Shown here: in pieces, positions 26,173 to 35,261 of the stretch
Numbering within the stretch: the first letter of the stretch is position 1
Layout of the letters: the number at the start of each line of letters is the position of its first letter
NCBI RefSeq assembly: GCF_001685025.1
Contig: NZ_MAYU01000012.1
Span: 496,001 to 560,000 of the forward strand
Direction: 5' to 3'
Length of the DNA: 64,000 nucleotides
DNA from: Bacillus sp. FJAT-27225
GTDB lineage: Bacteria > Bacillota > Bacilli > Bacillales > Cytobacillaceae
Notes under the pieces: model-generated
Databases searched by the model: none
Seen by the model: the letters and a program-made list of their open reading frames with translations, nothing else
What the model was told of the DNA's origin: nothing
Program-made: the position numbers and the translations under genes

Positions 26173-27036
26173 TTAATCTTGTGACTTCTTCTTAAATTCT
26201 TCGTAATATTGCTTGAATTCTTCTTCTCTTATAGCTGTAAAGGATAGTATTTCGCCTGTTGTCCAAAATGACAGGGTGAAACTAGTTGCGTCCCCTTGAA
26301 ACTCGCCTTCCAGCTTTACGTCTTTTCCGTCTACATTGGTGTAGAATTCAACTATTTTTCCGTCAGTTATCCCGTTTAAATTGTATGTGGTTCCTTTGTA
26401 CGGTGTGTTGGCATCTCCTGTGTCAGTCATGATGAGTAGAGAGCCCGACAGTTCACCTTGCTGCAAGGCTTCATCGATTTTTATGAACAGCTGATGCTCT
26501 TCCCCTGAGAAGGAAAGATATCCGTACATACTGTTTAAATCACTGAAAAATTGCCGGATCTGCTCATTTTCTTTTGACTCGGTATTATAATCTAGTAACG
26601 CAATAACGTATTCATCGAGTTCCTTTTGATTAACGGGATTGTACAAGATTGCTTCCGGGTCGCCGTGTCTTTTTACGGAAAGATGTGGTCCAGAAAATGC
26701 AATGTCATAGGTAATCATTTTTCCGTCTTTATTTACTGTTAATTCATAGCCATTCTCGGTTTTCTTCCCAGTCAGGCGGTATCTCTGTCTCACAAGTGAA
26801 GGCGGCTCCCCGTCTTCTTCAATCAGTTTGCCATTGTGAAAATACCCTTCTATTTCCCCTTTTCGGCTATCCAGCTCAAACCAGTAAATCCTGGCGTTGT
26901 CGGTGTATACATAGGCTTCATGTTGGTTTAAAGGTTCGGCACGGACTTCTGCCTCGGTCTTTTCCCACCAGGCTGCAATCCCAATCAGCAATCCCGCTAC
27001 AGCAGCCACCAGTCCCCAAACTTTTAACCTTCTCAT
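26173..27036 (-). CDS. Membrane-anchored extracellular protein, unknown
   Basis: 287 aa. Basic start MRRLKVW, then one hydrophobic segment (GLVAAVAGLLIGIAAWW), then a soluble beta-rich domain. No lipobox cysteine, so an uncleaved anchor or signal peptide. Good ribosome site GGAGGG. Repeated phrases of the type WFELDSRKGEIEGYFHNGKLI suggest a calycin- or DUF-type beta barrel, but I do not recognise a family. Monocistronic by spacing. Confidence 0.65.
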   Translation of the reverse strand: MRRLKVWGLVAAVAGLLIGIAAWWEKTEAEVRAEPLNQHEAYVYTDNARIYWFELDSRKGEIEGYFHNGKLIEEDGEPPSLVRQRYRLTGKKTENGYELTVNKDGKMITYDIAFSGPHLSVKRHGDPEAILYNPVNQKELDEYVIALLDYNTESKENEQIRQFFSDLNSMYGYLSFSGEEHQLFIKIDEALQQGELSGSLLIMTDTGDANTPYKGTTYNLNGITDGKIVEFYTNVDGKDVKLEGEFQGDATSFTLSFWTTGEILSFTAIREEEFKQYYEEFKKKSQD

Positions 27037-27326
27037 TCGTTTGCCCTCCTGGACCTTTTTTCCGAATTTGAATTTGTGAGATTGCCAGCCTGTAAAGCGA
27101 TCAGGCTGCCGTACTGGTTACTTAAGAAACGTATTCATTAAATTGACGATGGTTCCGCTAAAGTGTCTCATGTCGATATAAAAGTTTGAGACTTTATATT
27201 TTCTAACCAGCCTTAAGAGTAGTTATTTTTTAGCAAAGTAGAACTTTAAGTATATAGATATTCTATGTACATAGTGTTAAGATGTAATAGGGTGTAAATT
27301 TCGTTTTATTAAAAGGGGGCTTTTTC

Positions 27327-27725
27327 ATGAAAAAGGTATTGGTGTTACTTTTGGCAGCAATCGTACTGGCTGGATGTGCTGGAAAAGGGAAGACCGCTGA
27401 ACAACATGGCAAGGGGATTTCTGTGGAAATGGCTGGGTCGCCAACGATCAAGCATATTACGGTGGTTCAGTATGTAAATGGAAGAGAAATTGTCGGTGAA
27501 AGCGTAATTAACGCAGATGGAAGTGCACTTAGTAATGGGGAAAATGTGTGGTTTGATGTTCCATTATCCAAAAAGGACAAGCTTGAAATAGCACTCGAAT
27601 ATAGTGAAAAGAATGATGGAACAAATCCTCGGACTACACGAAGAGTTGACATTAGTGAAGCAAGGGCATGGGTGACCTTAAAGTTAAATGAAGAAAATCA
27701 ATTGGAATTTGTCAACGCGAAATAG
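27327..27725 (+). CDS. Small lipoprotein, unknown
   Basis: 132 aa. Signal peptide with lipobox VLAGC (cysteine near residue 17). The mature part is beta-rich with no recognised domain. Ribosome site AAAAGGGGG precedes the ATG. The stop is followed within ten bases by a dispersed-repeat hairpin that acts as its terminator. Confidence 0.7.
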   Translation: MKKVLVLLLAAIVLAGCAGKGKTAEQHGKGISVEMAGSPTIKHITVVQYVNGREIVGESVINADGSALSNGENVWFDVPLSKKDKLEIALEYSEKNDGTNPRTTRRVDISEARAWVTLKLNEENQLEFVNAK

Positions 27726-27730
27726 CAGTC

Positions 27731-27785
27731 AAGGGGGGACCGTTCTACTTAGCGACCTAAGTAAAACTGTCCCCCCTTTTGTCAT
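27731..27785 (+). terminator. Terminator formed by a GGGACGGTTCT-type palindrome
   Basis: AAGGGGGGAC...TACTTA, small loop, TAAGTA...GTCCCCCCTT, then TTTTGTC. Best-preserved member of the dispersed palindrome family. Placed just after the lipoprotein stop and convergent with the gene ending at 27793. Confidence 0.75.
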
Positions 27786-27792
27786 TTTGTAA

Positions 27793-28167
27793 CTAGGCTT
27801 CTGGGTTAGGCCTGAATATGTTGACGATTTTCATAACAATTTTTTTTAGAAGCTCGTAATGGGCGAACATTAAGAGAATATACCATTCTATTAAACAGCC
27901 GAGCGGGTAATCATAGGGATCTCCGTTGATTTTTTCTTCGATATCATTTGTTACCCCCAGCACGACCGAGCAGCCAACAAAATAGAGGTACTGCCTCAAT
28001 GCATACATCCAATCACTCTGGTCCCCGCCAATTGCTACAATTACGCTAAAAATAGCGACTACAAAGAACCACACACTTGCGAATAACGATACGAACATGA
28101 CTATAAAGCGAATAAATCCAAAAATAATTAAAGCCAATGTTTTTAAAAATTTTAAAATGTTCAACAC
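27793..28167 (-). CDS. Small integral membrane protein, unknown
   Basis: 124 aa with about three hydrophobic segments (residues 8-50 and 55-105) separated by a short loop containing GGDQSDW. No recognised family. No strong ribosome site is visible, so the start is tentative. Confidence 0.5.
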   Translation of the reverse strand: MLNILKFLKTLALIIFGFIRFIVMFVSLFASVWFFVVAIFSVIVAIGGDQSDWMYALRQYLYFVGCSVVLGVTNDIEEKINGDPYDYPLGCLIEWYILLMFAHYELLKKIVMKIVNIFRPNPEA

Positions 28168-28344
28168 CCCAACCTGCTTACGGAATCCTTTATAGCATCG
28201 TATTTCTTAAAAACCCCAAATTATGTACTATTATATAATTTTCTCATAAAGCATGTGAACCTGACAAACTTTCAAGAAGGATTACGATGCTTTATGTTGA
28301 ATTTCATAGAACAGAAGAACGTAATGTAATGGAGGGCGATTTAA

Positions 28345-28848
28345 ACGGAGACGGTTAATTTTACTAAAAGCAATGCTATCTTTGAAAAGGTTGAGGAAAC
28401 TTTTTTGCGGCACAAAGCCGTAATCTTAAAAGTACTGCCAGAAGCAGATATCCAGCACGTTGGAAGTTCAGCAGTCCCAAACAGCCTGACAAAGGGGGAT
28501 TTGGATATACAAGTCAGGGTTAGCGCAACTGACTTTCCAGAAGCAGTCCGGAAACTTTCAAAGTTGTATCAGCTTAACGAGGGCAGTTCAAAAACGGAAT
28601 CGTTCAGAGCGTTTAAAGACGATTCAGAAGTTCTCCCTTTGGGTGTGCAGCTAACTGTTATCGATTCAGAACTTGATATCTTCTGGAAACTACGAGATGT
28701 TTTGCTGTCAAATGATAAGTACAGAAAGAAATATGATGATTTGAAGAGAAAATATGAAGGAAGAGATATGGAACTTTATAGAGAGGCAAAAAACAGCTTC
28801 TTCGAAAGGTTAATGGAAACGCCGGAGTTTAAACGTGTAGATGGCTAA
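28345..28848 (+). CDS. GrpB-family (UPF0157) nucleotidyltransferase-fold protein with an ACG at the expected start
   Basis: The core reads HVGSSAVPNSLTKGDLDIQVRV, the GrpB/UPF0157 nucleotidyltransferase-like signature. Length about 167 aa from 28345. The frame is open from codon 28345, which is ACG and lies eight bases after GGAGGG, exactly where a start codon belongs. The next in-frame start-type codon is a TTG at 28405, without a ribosome site and inside the conserved region. Either an ATG-to-ACG mutation has crippled the gene or ACG is used weakly. Function of the family is unclear. Confidence 0.55.
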   Translation, partial: TETVNFTKSNAIFEKVEETFLRHKAVILKVLPEADIQHVGSSAVPNSLTKGDLDIQVRVSATDFPEAVRKLSKLYQLNEGSSKTESFRAFKDDSEVLPLGVQLTVIDSELDIFWKLRDVLLSNDKYRKKYDDLKRKYEGRDMELYREAKNSFFERLMETPEFKRVDG

Positions 28849-28989
28849 AGGGACGGGTCTCTCATTGGCACTATTTATTAGTTCATTTCTTTACACAAAA
28901 CCAAAGACAGGAAAAGGCCCGGGGCAAAATAGGACGGGTTCGGTTTTCGAGCACATAAATAAGGAAGTATTTCTAGATGAGGTGTTTGA

Positions 28990-29541
28990 TTGTATAAGGT
29001 AGGAACTGAAACAGAAAGATTAGTTATTCGATTACTAGAAGAGAAAGATTATTCCACATGGCTTACACAATATGAAAATCGGTTCCCTTCTCAACATAAA
29101 TACGATGAAGGGAAATTGGATATGAGCATCTGTACGAAGGAATGGTTCCGGGATTTAGTTACTAAACATCATCAGATGGCCGAGAATGACGAGGTATATG
29201 TGTTTGGGGTGTTTAGAAAAGCAGATCATGCTCATATTGGCTTTATAGACTTTTCGACAATTATGAGGGAAGAATATCAATGGGCCAGGTTTGGATATAC
29301 AATACATAACCAATTCTGGAGGCAAGGTTATGGTAAAGAAGCCGTAAAAGCAGCAATTGATTTTGCATTTGAAAAATTAAATTACCATCGGATAGAAGCC
29401 CATATAAACCTTGATAATATAGCATCTATAAAGATAGCAGAAAGCGTTGGAATGGTTTATGAATGCACGAGGAAAGGGTTCATTTACGAAGACGACAAAT
29501 GGACTGATCATCTAGTATACGTTATAAATGCAAAGTCATAG
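28990..29541 (+). CDS. GNAT N-acetyltransferase, RimJ/RimL type
   Basis: 183 aa with TTG start; GAGGTG lies five bases upstream. Family features: ETERLVIRLLEEKDY at the N-terminus, then FGYTIHNQFWRQGYGKEA, the acetyl-CoA binding motif A, then IDFAFEKLNYHRIEAHINLDN and SIKIAESVGMVYE. Probably acetylates a protein N-terminus or a small amine; the substrate cannot be told. Confidence 0.82.
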   Translation: MYKVGTETERLVIRLLEEKDYSTWLTQYENRFPSQHKYDEGKLDMSICTKEWFRDLVTKHHQMAENDEVYVFGVFRKADHAHIGFIDFSTIMREEYQWARFGYTIHNQFWRQGYGKEAVKAAIDFAFEKLNYHRIEAHINLDNIASIKIAESVGMVYECTRKGFIYEDDKWTDHLVYVINAKS

Positions 29542-29546
29542 TGAAT

Positions 29547-29588
29547 GGGGACGGCTCTACTTAGCGAAAGCTTAATAGAACCGTCCCC
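29547..29588. terminator. Convergent terminator formed by a GGGACGGTTCT-type palindrome
   Basis: GGGGACGGCTCTACTTAGCG, loop AAAG, CTTAATAGAACCGTCCCC: arms nearly complementary over 19 bases. Lies between the GNAT gene (plus) and pdxT (minus). T-rich flank GTTTGCTGTGTTG only, so termination is a modest inference; membership in the repeat family is clear. Confidence 0.6.
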
Positions 29589-29601
29589 GTTTGCTGTGTT
29601 G

Positions 29602-30207
29602 TTAGTTCGCTTCAGCTAATGAGAAACGTCCCTCTTTGCTGAGTGTGACCATTTCAATGAAGTGGCGCATAATTCGGGTGTCTTGTGTAAGTTCAGGGTG
29701 GAAGGAGCAGCCAAGGAATTGGCCGTCTTGAGCCAGGACAATCCGGTCTTCGTGAGTTGCGAGGACTTTGACGTTTTCCCCGACCGATACGATATGCGGT
29801 GCCCGGATGAAGACGGCGGGAATGTCTTCGCCGACTCCTTCAACAGACAGTTCGACTTGGAAGCTGTCAACTTGCCGCCCGAATGAGTTCCGTTCGACGA
29901 CTGCGTCCATTACGCCTAGATGCGGCGCATCGTAACCGACGATTTCTTTTGCCAAAAGAATCAGGCCCGCACATGTTCCGAACATCGGAACGCCTTGGGC
30001 GGCTAATCCGTGGATTGGCTCAAGCAACTCGTAACGGTCAAGCAGCTTCCGCATGGTTGTGCTTTCCCCGCCAGGTAGTACGAGGCCGTCCAGTTCCTGG
30101 AGATCTCCAACTGATTTGACCGCAACTGCCTCGCAGCCTAGCTCTTCAATTTGCCTCACATGCTCTCTGACTGCACCTTGTAATGCCAGTACTCCGATTT
30201 TCAGCAT
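29602..30207 (-). CDS. pdxT: Pyridoxal 5'-phosphate synthase glutaminase subunit PdxT
   Basis: 201 aa class I glutaminase. Nucleophile cysteine in [12 protein letters not shown] (near residue 78), His/Glu pair in GCSFHPEL near 170, and [12 protein letters not shown] at the N-terminus. Supplies ammonia through a tunnel to PdxS. Start taken at the ATG at 30207, one base after the pdxS stop, giving [11 protein letters not shown] as in relatives; a GTG 12 bases up overlaps pdxS. Confidence 0.95.
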   Translation of the reverse strand: MLKIGVLALQGAVREHVRQIEELGCEAVAVKSVGDLQELDGLVLPGGESTTMRKLLDRYELLEPIHGLAAQGVPMFGTCAGLILLAKEIVGYDAPHLGVMDAVVERNSFGRQVDSFQVELSVEGVGEDIPAVFIRAPHIVSVGENVKVLATHEDRIVLAQDGQFLGCSFHPELTQDTRIMRHFIEMVTLSKEGRFSLAEAN

Positions 30208-30208
30208 C

Positions 30209-31093
30209 TTACCAGCCACGTTCCTGCATCCGTTCTGTTGGATGAAGTGTTGAAATATCGATGCCTTTCATCGGCGTGCCCAGCTCTTTAGAAATTTCGG
30301 CAATCAGTTTGTAGTCCTGGTAGTGAGTTGTTGCTTCTACAATTGCGCGAGCGAACTTCTCAGGGTTTTCGGATTTGAAAATGCCTGAACCAACAAATAC
30401 GCCATCCGCCCCCAGTTCCATCATTAGCGCAGCATCAGCAGGTGTCGCTACTCCGCCGGCAGCAAAATTAACAACTGGCAGGCGTCCAAGTTTTTTAATT
30501 TCCAACAGCAATTCAAATGGTGCTCCAAGATTTTTTGCTTCCGTCATCAATTCATCTTCGTTCATACCGACGACGCGTCGTACTTGTGCATTCACTTTTC
30601 TGATATGGCGAACTGCTTCAACGATGTTTCCTGTTCCTGGTTCACCTTTTGTGCGAAGCATTGACGCTCCTTCACCGATCCGGCGCGCAGCTTCTCCTAA
30701 ATCACGGCAACCGCAAACGAACGGTACAGTGTAATTGCTTTTTAAAAGATGAAATTCTTCGTCAGCAGGTGTTAATACTTCACTTTCGTCTATGTAGTCG
30801 ACACCCATTGCTTCCAGCACGCGTGCTTCAACGATGTGGCCAATTCGTGCTTTTGCCATGACCGGAATCGATACAGCATTCAGCACTTCCTCAACGATGC
30901 GGGGATCTGCCATACGGGCAACTCCGCCATTCTTACGGATATCGGATGGAACTGCCTCAAGCGCCATAACCGCAACTGCGCCTGCAGCTTCAGCGATTTT
31001 TGCCTGCTCCGCATTGATAACGTCCATGATGACGCCGCCCTTTTGCATTTCGGCCATTCCACGTTTTACTAGTTCGGTTCCAAGCTGTTTCAT
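30209..31093 (-). CDS. pdxS: Pyridoxal 5'-phosphate synthase lyase subunit PdxS
   Basis: 294 aa (beta/alpha)8 enzyme that makes PLP from ribose 5-phosphate, glyceraldehyde 3-phosphate and ammonia from PdxT. Visible: [20 protein letters not shown], the lysine of [10 protein letters not shown], and [20 protein letters not shown]. Start at 31093 because GGAGGG lies seven bases upstream; the longer frame begins inside that site. First gene of pdxST. Confidence 0.96.
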   Translation of the reverse strand: MKQLGTELVKRGMAEMQKGGVIMDVINAEQAKIAEAAGAVAVMALEAVPSDIRKNGGVARMADPRIVEEVLNAVSIPVMAKARIGHIVEARVLEAMGVDYIDESEVLTPADEEFHLLKSNYTVPFVCGCRDLGEAARRIGEGASMLRTKGEPGTGNIVEAVRHIRKVNAQVRRVVGMNEDELMTEAKNLGAPFELLLEIKKLGRLPVVNFAAGGVATPADAALMMELGADGVFVGSGIFKSENPEKFARAIVEATTHYQDYKLIAEISKELGTPMKGIDISTLHPTERMQERGW

Positions 31094-31198
31094 GAAAAAA
31101 CCCTCCAATAAGTTAATAATTTTCAGTATAATAGATATTGACTATAGTAAAAGACTCAGTTTTTCGAAAAACGCTAAGGTCAGTTTGGAGGGTTGCAA
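31094..31198. promoter_or_regulatory. Divergent pdxS / pdxR control region
   Basis: 105 bases between divergent starts. Contains TATAAT at 31127-31132 (plus) and the palindrome TTTTTCGAAAAA at 31160-31171. MocR-type PdxR proteins bind such shared regions and activate pdxST when PLP is scarce, so the binding site should lie here; I cannot mark it exactly. Confidence 0.5.
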
Positions 31199-32599
31199 AT
31201 GGATATGCTGATGTTTAGGTTGGATAAGAGTACAGACAAGCCCTTATATGACCAGCTTTATAGCGGAATAAAGGAAGCGATTATCCATAAGCAAATCGCT
31301 GTCGGCACGAAATTGCCTTCTAAAAGAAAACTGGCTGATTTCCTGAATATCAGCCAAACGACGGTTGAAATTGCTTACGCCCAGCTTCTAGCGGAAGGCT
31401 TTATCGTATCGCGGCCGCGGGTGGGTTTTTTTGTCGAAGAGATTGATGAATTGCCTTATGTCGAAAAAGAAGTGCTGGATTTGCCTGTTGAGCGGGATGT
31501 GAAAAAATCGTACGAATTCGACTTCCATCCCGGAAAAATAGATGGGGACTCGTTTCCGTTTTCAGTTTGGCGGAAATACGCAAAAGATTTATTTGAAGAC
31601 GGTTCAAAGGAACTTTTGCAAATTGGCGAACCTCAAGGGGAATACGCGCTGCGGGCAGAAATTGCGAACTATCTTTTTCAATCGAGGGGAATTGTCTGCC
31701 GGCCGGAACAGATTGTGATTGGCTCGGGGACGGAGCATCTGCTGCCGATGATTTTGCGATTGTTGGAGAACGACTCGAAGTTTGCCCTCGAGAACCCAGG
31801 ATATTCTGCGATTCCGAGAATACACTTGCGGGGCAGCGCCATTCCGGTGCCGGTTGATGAAGATGGTCTGGTTGTCGACGAACTTGAAAATACAAACGCC
31901 AATGTTGTGTACATTACCCCCTCTCACCAGTTTCCGACCGGAGCCGTTTTATCAGCAGCCAGGAGAACGCAGCTGTTGAAATGGGCGTCAGCGGATGAAA
32001 ATCGCTATATCATTGAGGACGACTATGATAGCGAGTTTCGCTATATTGGAAAGCCAATTCCTGCGTTACATGGGCTGGACAAGAACGGGAAGGTTATTTA
32101 CATCAGCACGTTTACCAAGTCGTTAATGCCATCATTGCGGGTGGCCTATATGGTGCTGCCAGCTACTTTGCTTAGGAAATACAAGGAGACCTTCAGCTAT
32201 TACTCGGCAACCGTACCACGGTTCGACCAGCACATTTTGGCCAGCTTCATGAGGGACGGGCATTTTTCAAAACACCTGAACCGGATGCGGAAAATTTACG
32301 GCAAAAAGCATGACAAAATCACGCAGGTGTTTGAGACGTATTATCCTGATGTCGCATTCACCGGCGACCAGGCCGGGATGCATATTTTAATTTCTGTGCC
32401 GCTTGCTAAGAATGAAGCGGAATTAAAGCAGATTGCAGCGGATCACGGCATCGCTATTTATCCGGTAAGCGATTATTTGCTGCGGCCTATTGAGTATGCA
32501 CATCCTACTTTCTTATTGGGTTTTGGCGGCATTCCGCTCGAGCACCTTGAAGCAGGCATCCATCGGTTGATGAAGTGTTGGGGGATGGCTGAAGGGTAA
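31199..32599 (+). CDS. pdxR: MocR/PdxR-type transcriptional regulator (GntR HTH fused to aminotransferase fold)
   Basis: 466 aa. Winged helix of GntR type at residues 10-75 (KLPSKRKLADFLNISQTTVEIAYAQL split over two helices), a linker, then a fold-type I aminotransferase domain with the PLP lysine in STFTKSLMPSLR near residue 305. Start at 31199, six bases after GGAGGG; the TTG at 31193 overlaps the site. Divergent from pdxST, whose activator it should be, sensing PLP through the aminotransferase domain. Confidence 0.88.
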   Translation: MDMLMFRLDKSTDKPLYDQLYSGIKEAIIHKQIAVGTKLPSKRKLADFLNISQTTVEIAYAQLLAEGFIVSRPRVGFFVEEIDELPYVEKEVLDLPVERDVKKSYEFDFHPGKIDGDSFPFSVWRKYAKDLFEDGSKELLQIGEPQGEYALRAEIANYLFQSRGIVCRPEQIVIGSGTEHLLPMILRLLENDSKFALENPGYSAIPRIHLRGSAIPVPVDEDGLVVDELENTNANVVYITPSHQFPTGAVLSAARRTQLLKWASADENRYIIEDDYDSEFRYIGKPIPALHGLDKNGKVIYISTFTKSLMPSLRVAYMVLPATLLRKYKETFSYYSATVPRFDQHILASFMRDGHFSKHLNRMRKIYGKKHDKITQVFETYYPDVAFTGDQAGMHILISVPLAKNEAELKQIAADHGIAIYPVSDYLLRPIEYAHPTFLLGFGGIPLEHLEAGIHRLMKCWGMAEG

Positions 32600-32671
32600 G
32601 GTTCTGGTTTGCGGGGTGAGTATGCCAGCGGCTGATTGTTAAAATTTACAGGATAGCAAACTTTCGTTATA

Positions 32672-32735
32672 GGAAATTTGTGTACTGGTGAGGACAAACA
32701 ATTTCCGGTTGAGACGCACAAAAGGAAATTGTTTA
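32672..32735. repeat. 52-bp period hairpin repeat, one full unit plus partial
   Basis: GGAAATT (32672) pairs with AATTTCC (32700-32706), a 35-base hairpin followed by GGTTGAG. GGAAATT returns at 32724, exactly 52 bases on. Same arms, hairpin length, linker start and period as the array at 43259-43345, 10.5 kb away. Confidence 0.7.
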
Positions 32736-32854
32736 CAAAAATAATAGTTGAATACTGATAAGATCGTAAAGATGTGTGAGACTCGTTCGAAAATGAATTG
32801 CATTTTCTCCTGCTGGTTTTAAAAAGGCTCTCAACGATCTGGCGTCGGGTTGTC

Positions 32855-33062
32855 TAACAAGGTGTTCGTGGACGTTTTGATTGTCTAGATCCGATGAAAT
32901 ATCCACCAACAAGGTATTCGTGGACGTTTTGGGTGTCTAGAACCGATGAAACGTCCACCAACAAGGTATTCGTGGACGTTTTGGTTGTCTAGAACCGATG
33001 AAACGTCCACCAACAAGGTATTCGTGGACATTTTGGGTGTCTAGAACAGATGAAATGTCCAC
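32855..33062. repeat. Tandem array, 4 x 52 bp, each unit an inverted repeat
   Basis: Units start at 32855, 32907, 32959 and 33011. Each is a 13-base linker (CAACAAGGTATTC) plus arms GTGGACGTTT / AAACGTCCAC around a 19-base loop. In unit 4 both arms change together (GTGGACATTT / AAATGTCCAC), so pairing is kept. Unit 1 has one mismatch. No open frame of note and no spacers between units. Confidence 0.88.
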
Positions 33063-33158
33063 CAACCAATTAGTTGTGGCTTCCCCTGTATTGAGTTTAA
33101 TAAACACTTAGGATTTCATTGACTGATTTACAATCCTTTAGGTTTTTTCCTGGCAGCC

Positions 33159-33314
33159 ATTGGTACCGTTTTGGGCCCTGCACACACCCAAAATGTCACT
33201 AATAGCTTGTATTGGTACCATTTCAGGCCTTGCATACAAGCAAAACGTTACCAATAGCGCGTATTAGTAACGTTTTAGACCTCGCACACACGCAAAACGT
33301 CACCAATAGCTCTG
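33159..33314. repeat. Second tandem array, 3 x 52 bp, inverted-repeat units of different sequence
   Basis: Units start at 33159, 33211 and 33263. Arms are of the type ATTGGTAACGTTTT / AAAACGTTACCAAT, with centre CTGCACACAC. The same 52-bp period as the array 97 bases upstream but a different unit sequence. The arms are imperfect in each unit, and unit 2 keeps the best right arm. Confidence 0.85.
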
Positions 33315-33333
33315 GGATGCAGAGAAATACACG

Positions 33334-33363
33334 AAAGACCCAGTCCAAATGACCGGGCCTTTC
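33334..33363 (-). terminator. Terminator after the rpiR-type regulator
   Basis: Minus strand AAAGGCCCGGTCA, TTT, GGACTGGGTCTTT, then TCG. One G-T type mismatch in a 13-bp stem. About 50 bases after the regulator stop. Confidence 0.75.
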
Positions 33364-33416
33364 ATTATGTTGAAAGTTGGCTAACCAGAGCCGCCCCCTT
33401 AACCGCCTATTCACTG

Positions 33417-34274
33417 CTACAGCATTTTTTCAATAACAGAATTAGCGGTCAATTCCTTGTTTTGCGCTGATTCCTTGAATGTTCGTTTGAAATACTCCAC
33501 ATACAGAAGGTCGAGCAGGTATAGCTGTGAGATTTTTGCGCTTAGGCTGCCGCCTTGGAGCGGGCCTTCATTGGCACCGCAAAGCAGGGTGATATCCGCA
33601 TAATTCGTTAGCGGCGATTTGGCGAATCGGGTGATGGAGATGATTTTGGCTCCCCGTTCTTTTACTACTTTTGCGACATCGATGGTATCCTTAGTTGATC
33701 CTGAATAAGAGATTAACACGGCGACATCGTTTTCCGACATCAACGCGGCTGACATCACCTGCAGATGTGTGTCAAGCGAGCATTCGGTTTTATTAGTGAT
33801 CCGTATAAACTTATTCTTGGCTTCCATAGCCGTCATGAGTGAGGCTCCAACTCCGAAAAAGTGAATTCGGTTTGCCGCTATCATATAATCGATTGCCAAC
33901 GAGATACCGCTTTCATTTAGCAGGTTGCGGGTTTGTGTTAGGGCATTTACAGTTGTTCTTAAAATTTTCGAAGACAGGTCCCCAATTGTATCATTCATCG
34001 TAATTTCGCTTGATAGCTGAGGAGTCCCTTCGTCTTGTGATGATACGCTGTGAGCGAGGACGATTTTAAATTCTTGATATCCTTTCAGATTCATTGTTTT
34101 ACAGAATCTAAAAACACTAGACTCACCTACATTGCAGGCATCAGCAAGGTCTGTGATCGACATATAAAGAACATCTTTTGTATTCTCAATGATGTAGTCC
34201 GCAACTTTTTTTTCGGTATTCGTAAAAGCGTTATATCTTGAACGAATCAGTGAAAAAATGTCGACATTTGCCAT
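33417..34274 (-). CDS. MurR/RpiR-family transcriptional regulator of the sialic-acid locus
   Basis: 285 aa. HTH_6 domain at residues 1-77 (SITDLADACNVGESSVFRFC is the recognition region), SIS sugar-phosphate-binding domain at about 120-260 (FFGVGAS, AVLISYSGSTKDT). RpiR regulators with SIS domains of this kind, such as NanR of Firmicutes, sense ManNAc-6-P or GlcNAc-6-P. It ends the nan gene set, after nanK. Its likely operator is the 19-bp near-palindrome at 35242, 40831 and 43090. Ribosome site AAAGGAG before the ATG. Confidence 0.88.
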   Translation of the reverse strand: MANVDIFSLIRSRYNAFTNTEKKVADYIIENTKDVLYMSITDLADACNVGESSVFRFCKTMNLKGYQEFKIVLAHSVSSQDEGTPQLSSEITMNDTIGDLSSKILRTTVNALTQTRNLLNESGISLAIDYMIAANRIHFFGVGASLMTAMEAKNKFIRITNKTECSLDTHLQVMSAALMSENDVAVLISYSGSTKDTIDVAKVVKERGAKIISITRFAKSPLTNYADITLLCGANEGPLQGGSLSAKISQLYLLDLLYVEYFKRTFKESAQNKELTANSVIEKML

Positions 34275-34286
34275 GATACACTCCTT

Positions 34287-35183
34287 TTAATCCTCACTTC
34301 GCAGGTGAAGTGAAATTGCCCCCAGCATCCCGGCTTTATTTCCTAACGAAGCTTTGATTATTTTTACATCAGAAAAGCTTTCCATAATACTTTCTTGTAC
34401 TTGATCAGAAACTTTTTCTACTAGGAATTCCTGCTCCATGACACCGCCGCCGACAATAATCGCAGGCGGGTTGAAAATATGGATCAATGATGCCAGCCCC
34501 AGGGCGGCTTCCTCAACCCAATCGTTCACGACGTTTTCTAACGCAGAATTCCCTAGCTTGATTTTACCAAAAATAACCTTGCCATTTGTACATTCTGGAT
34601 CAATTTCCATTGCTTTTTTTACTAGGGCGGTTGTAGAAGCATATGTTTCGTAGCACCCGCGTCCGCCGCAGTTACATTGATTGCCGTGAGGATGGGTGAT
34701 CATATGCCCAAATTCGCCGGCAACCCCCTTGGCTCCTTTGTAAACCTTTGAATCAAGGATGATGGCTCCGCCTATCCCGGTTCCGTATGTTAAACAGAGG
34801 AAATCTGTAAATTGCCGTCCGGCGCCAAAATATTTTTCCCCTAACGCCGCGGCGTTTACATCGTTTTCGACCTTAACAGGCACTTTAAATGTTCCCTCTA
34901 AAATCTCTTTTAATCGTGTTCCGGTATAATTTGGGATGTTTTCATTGGCGTAAATAATAGAACCTTCTTCACTGTCAACCTGCCCGGCAGTACTTATGCC
35001 GATCGCATCGAAGCCAGTAAATCCTGAAATAATCTTAATCAGTTTTTCTACTATATATGGGCCGCCCTTTTTACTTTCAGTATCATATTCTTGAAATAGC
35101 TCTATATTTCCTGCTTCATCGGAGAGGCATGTCTTGATTGAAGTACCCCCGATATCGATGGCAACTATTTTCACCTTATTCAC
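34287..35183 (-). CDS. nanK: ROK-family kinase, probable N-acetylmannosamine kinase
   Basis: 298 aa. ATP-binding [11 protein letters not shown] at the N-terminus, [12 protein letters not shown], and the ROK zinc site with GHMITHP and [14 protein letters not shown] near residue 165-180. Catalytic aspartate in [12 protein letters not shown]. Phosphorylates ManNAc made by nanA. GTG start; a second GTG nine bases later is equally well placed. ROK enzymes overlap in specificity, so ManNAc is inferred from nanE and nanA beside it. Confidence 0.85.
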   Translation of the reverse strand: MNKVKIVAIDIGGTSIKTCLSDEAGNIELFQEYDTESKKGGPYIVEKLIKIISGFTGFDAIGISTAGQVDSEEGSIIYANENIPNYTGTRLKEILEGTFKVPVKVENDVNAAALGEKYFGAGRQFTDFLCLTYGTGIGGAIILDSKVYKGAKGVAGEFGHMITHPHGNQCNCGGRGCYETYASTTALVKKAMEIDPECTNGKVIFGKIKLGNSALENVVNDWVEEAALGLASLIHIFNPPAIIVGGGVMEQEFLVEKVSDQVQESIMESFSDVKIIKASLGNKAGMLGAISLHLRSED

Positions 35184-35241
35184 CCTCTCGCTACTTACAC
35201 GTTAAGAAACAAAATCCCGCGAGAGACTCGAGGGATTATGC

Positions 35242-35260
35242 TTTGGAAAAAATTTTCTCC
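35242..35260. promoter_or_regulatory. Putative RpiR/NanR operator, copy 1
   Basis: TTTGGAAAAAATTTTCTCC, 18 of 19 identical to copies at 40831 and 43090. Placed in the 78-base gap between nanE and nanK, so it can control a nanK-regulator transcript. Confidence 0.65.
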
Positions 35261-35261
35261 A

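Noticed and set aside
32855-33314. CRISPR array
   Set aside because: Units are contiguous and homogeneous with no unique spacers, and no cas genes are present.
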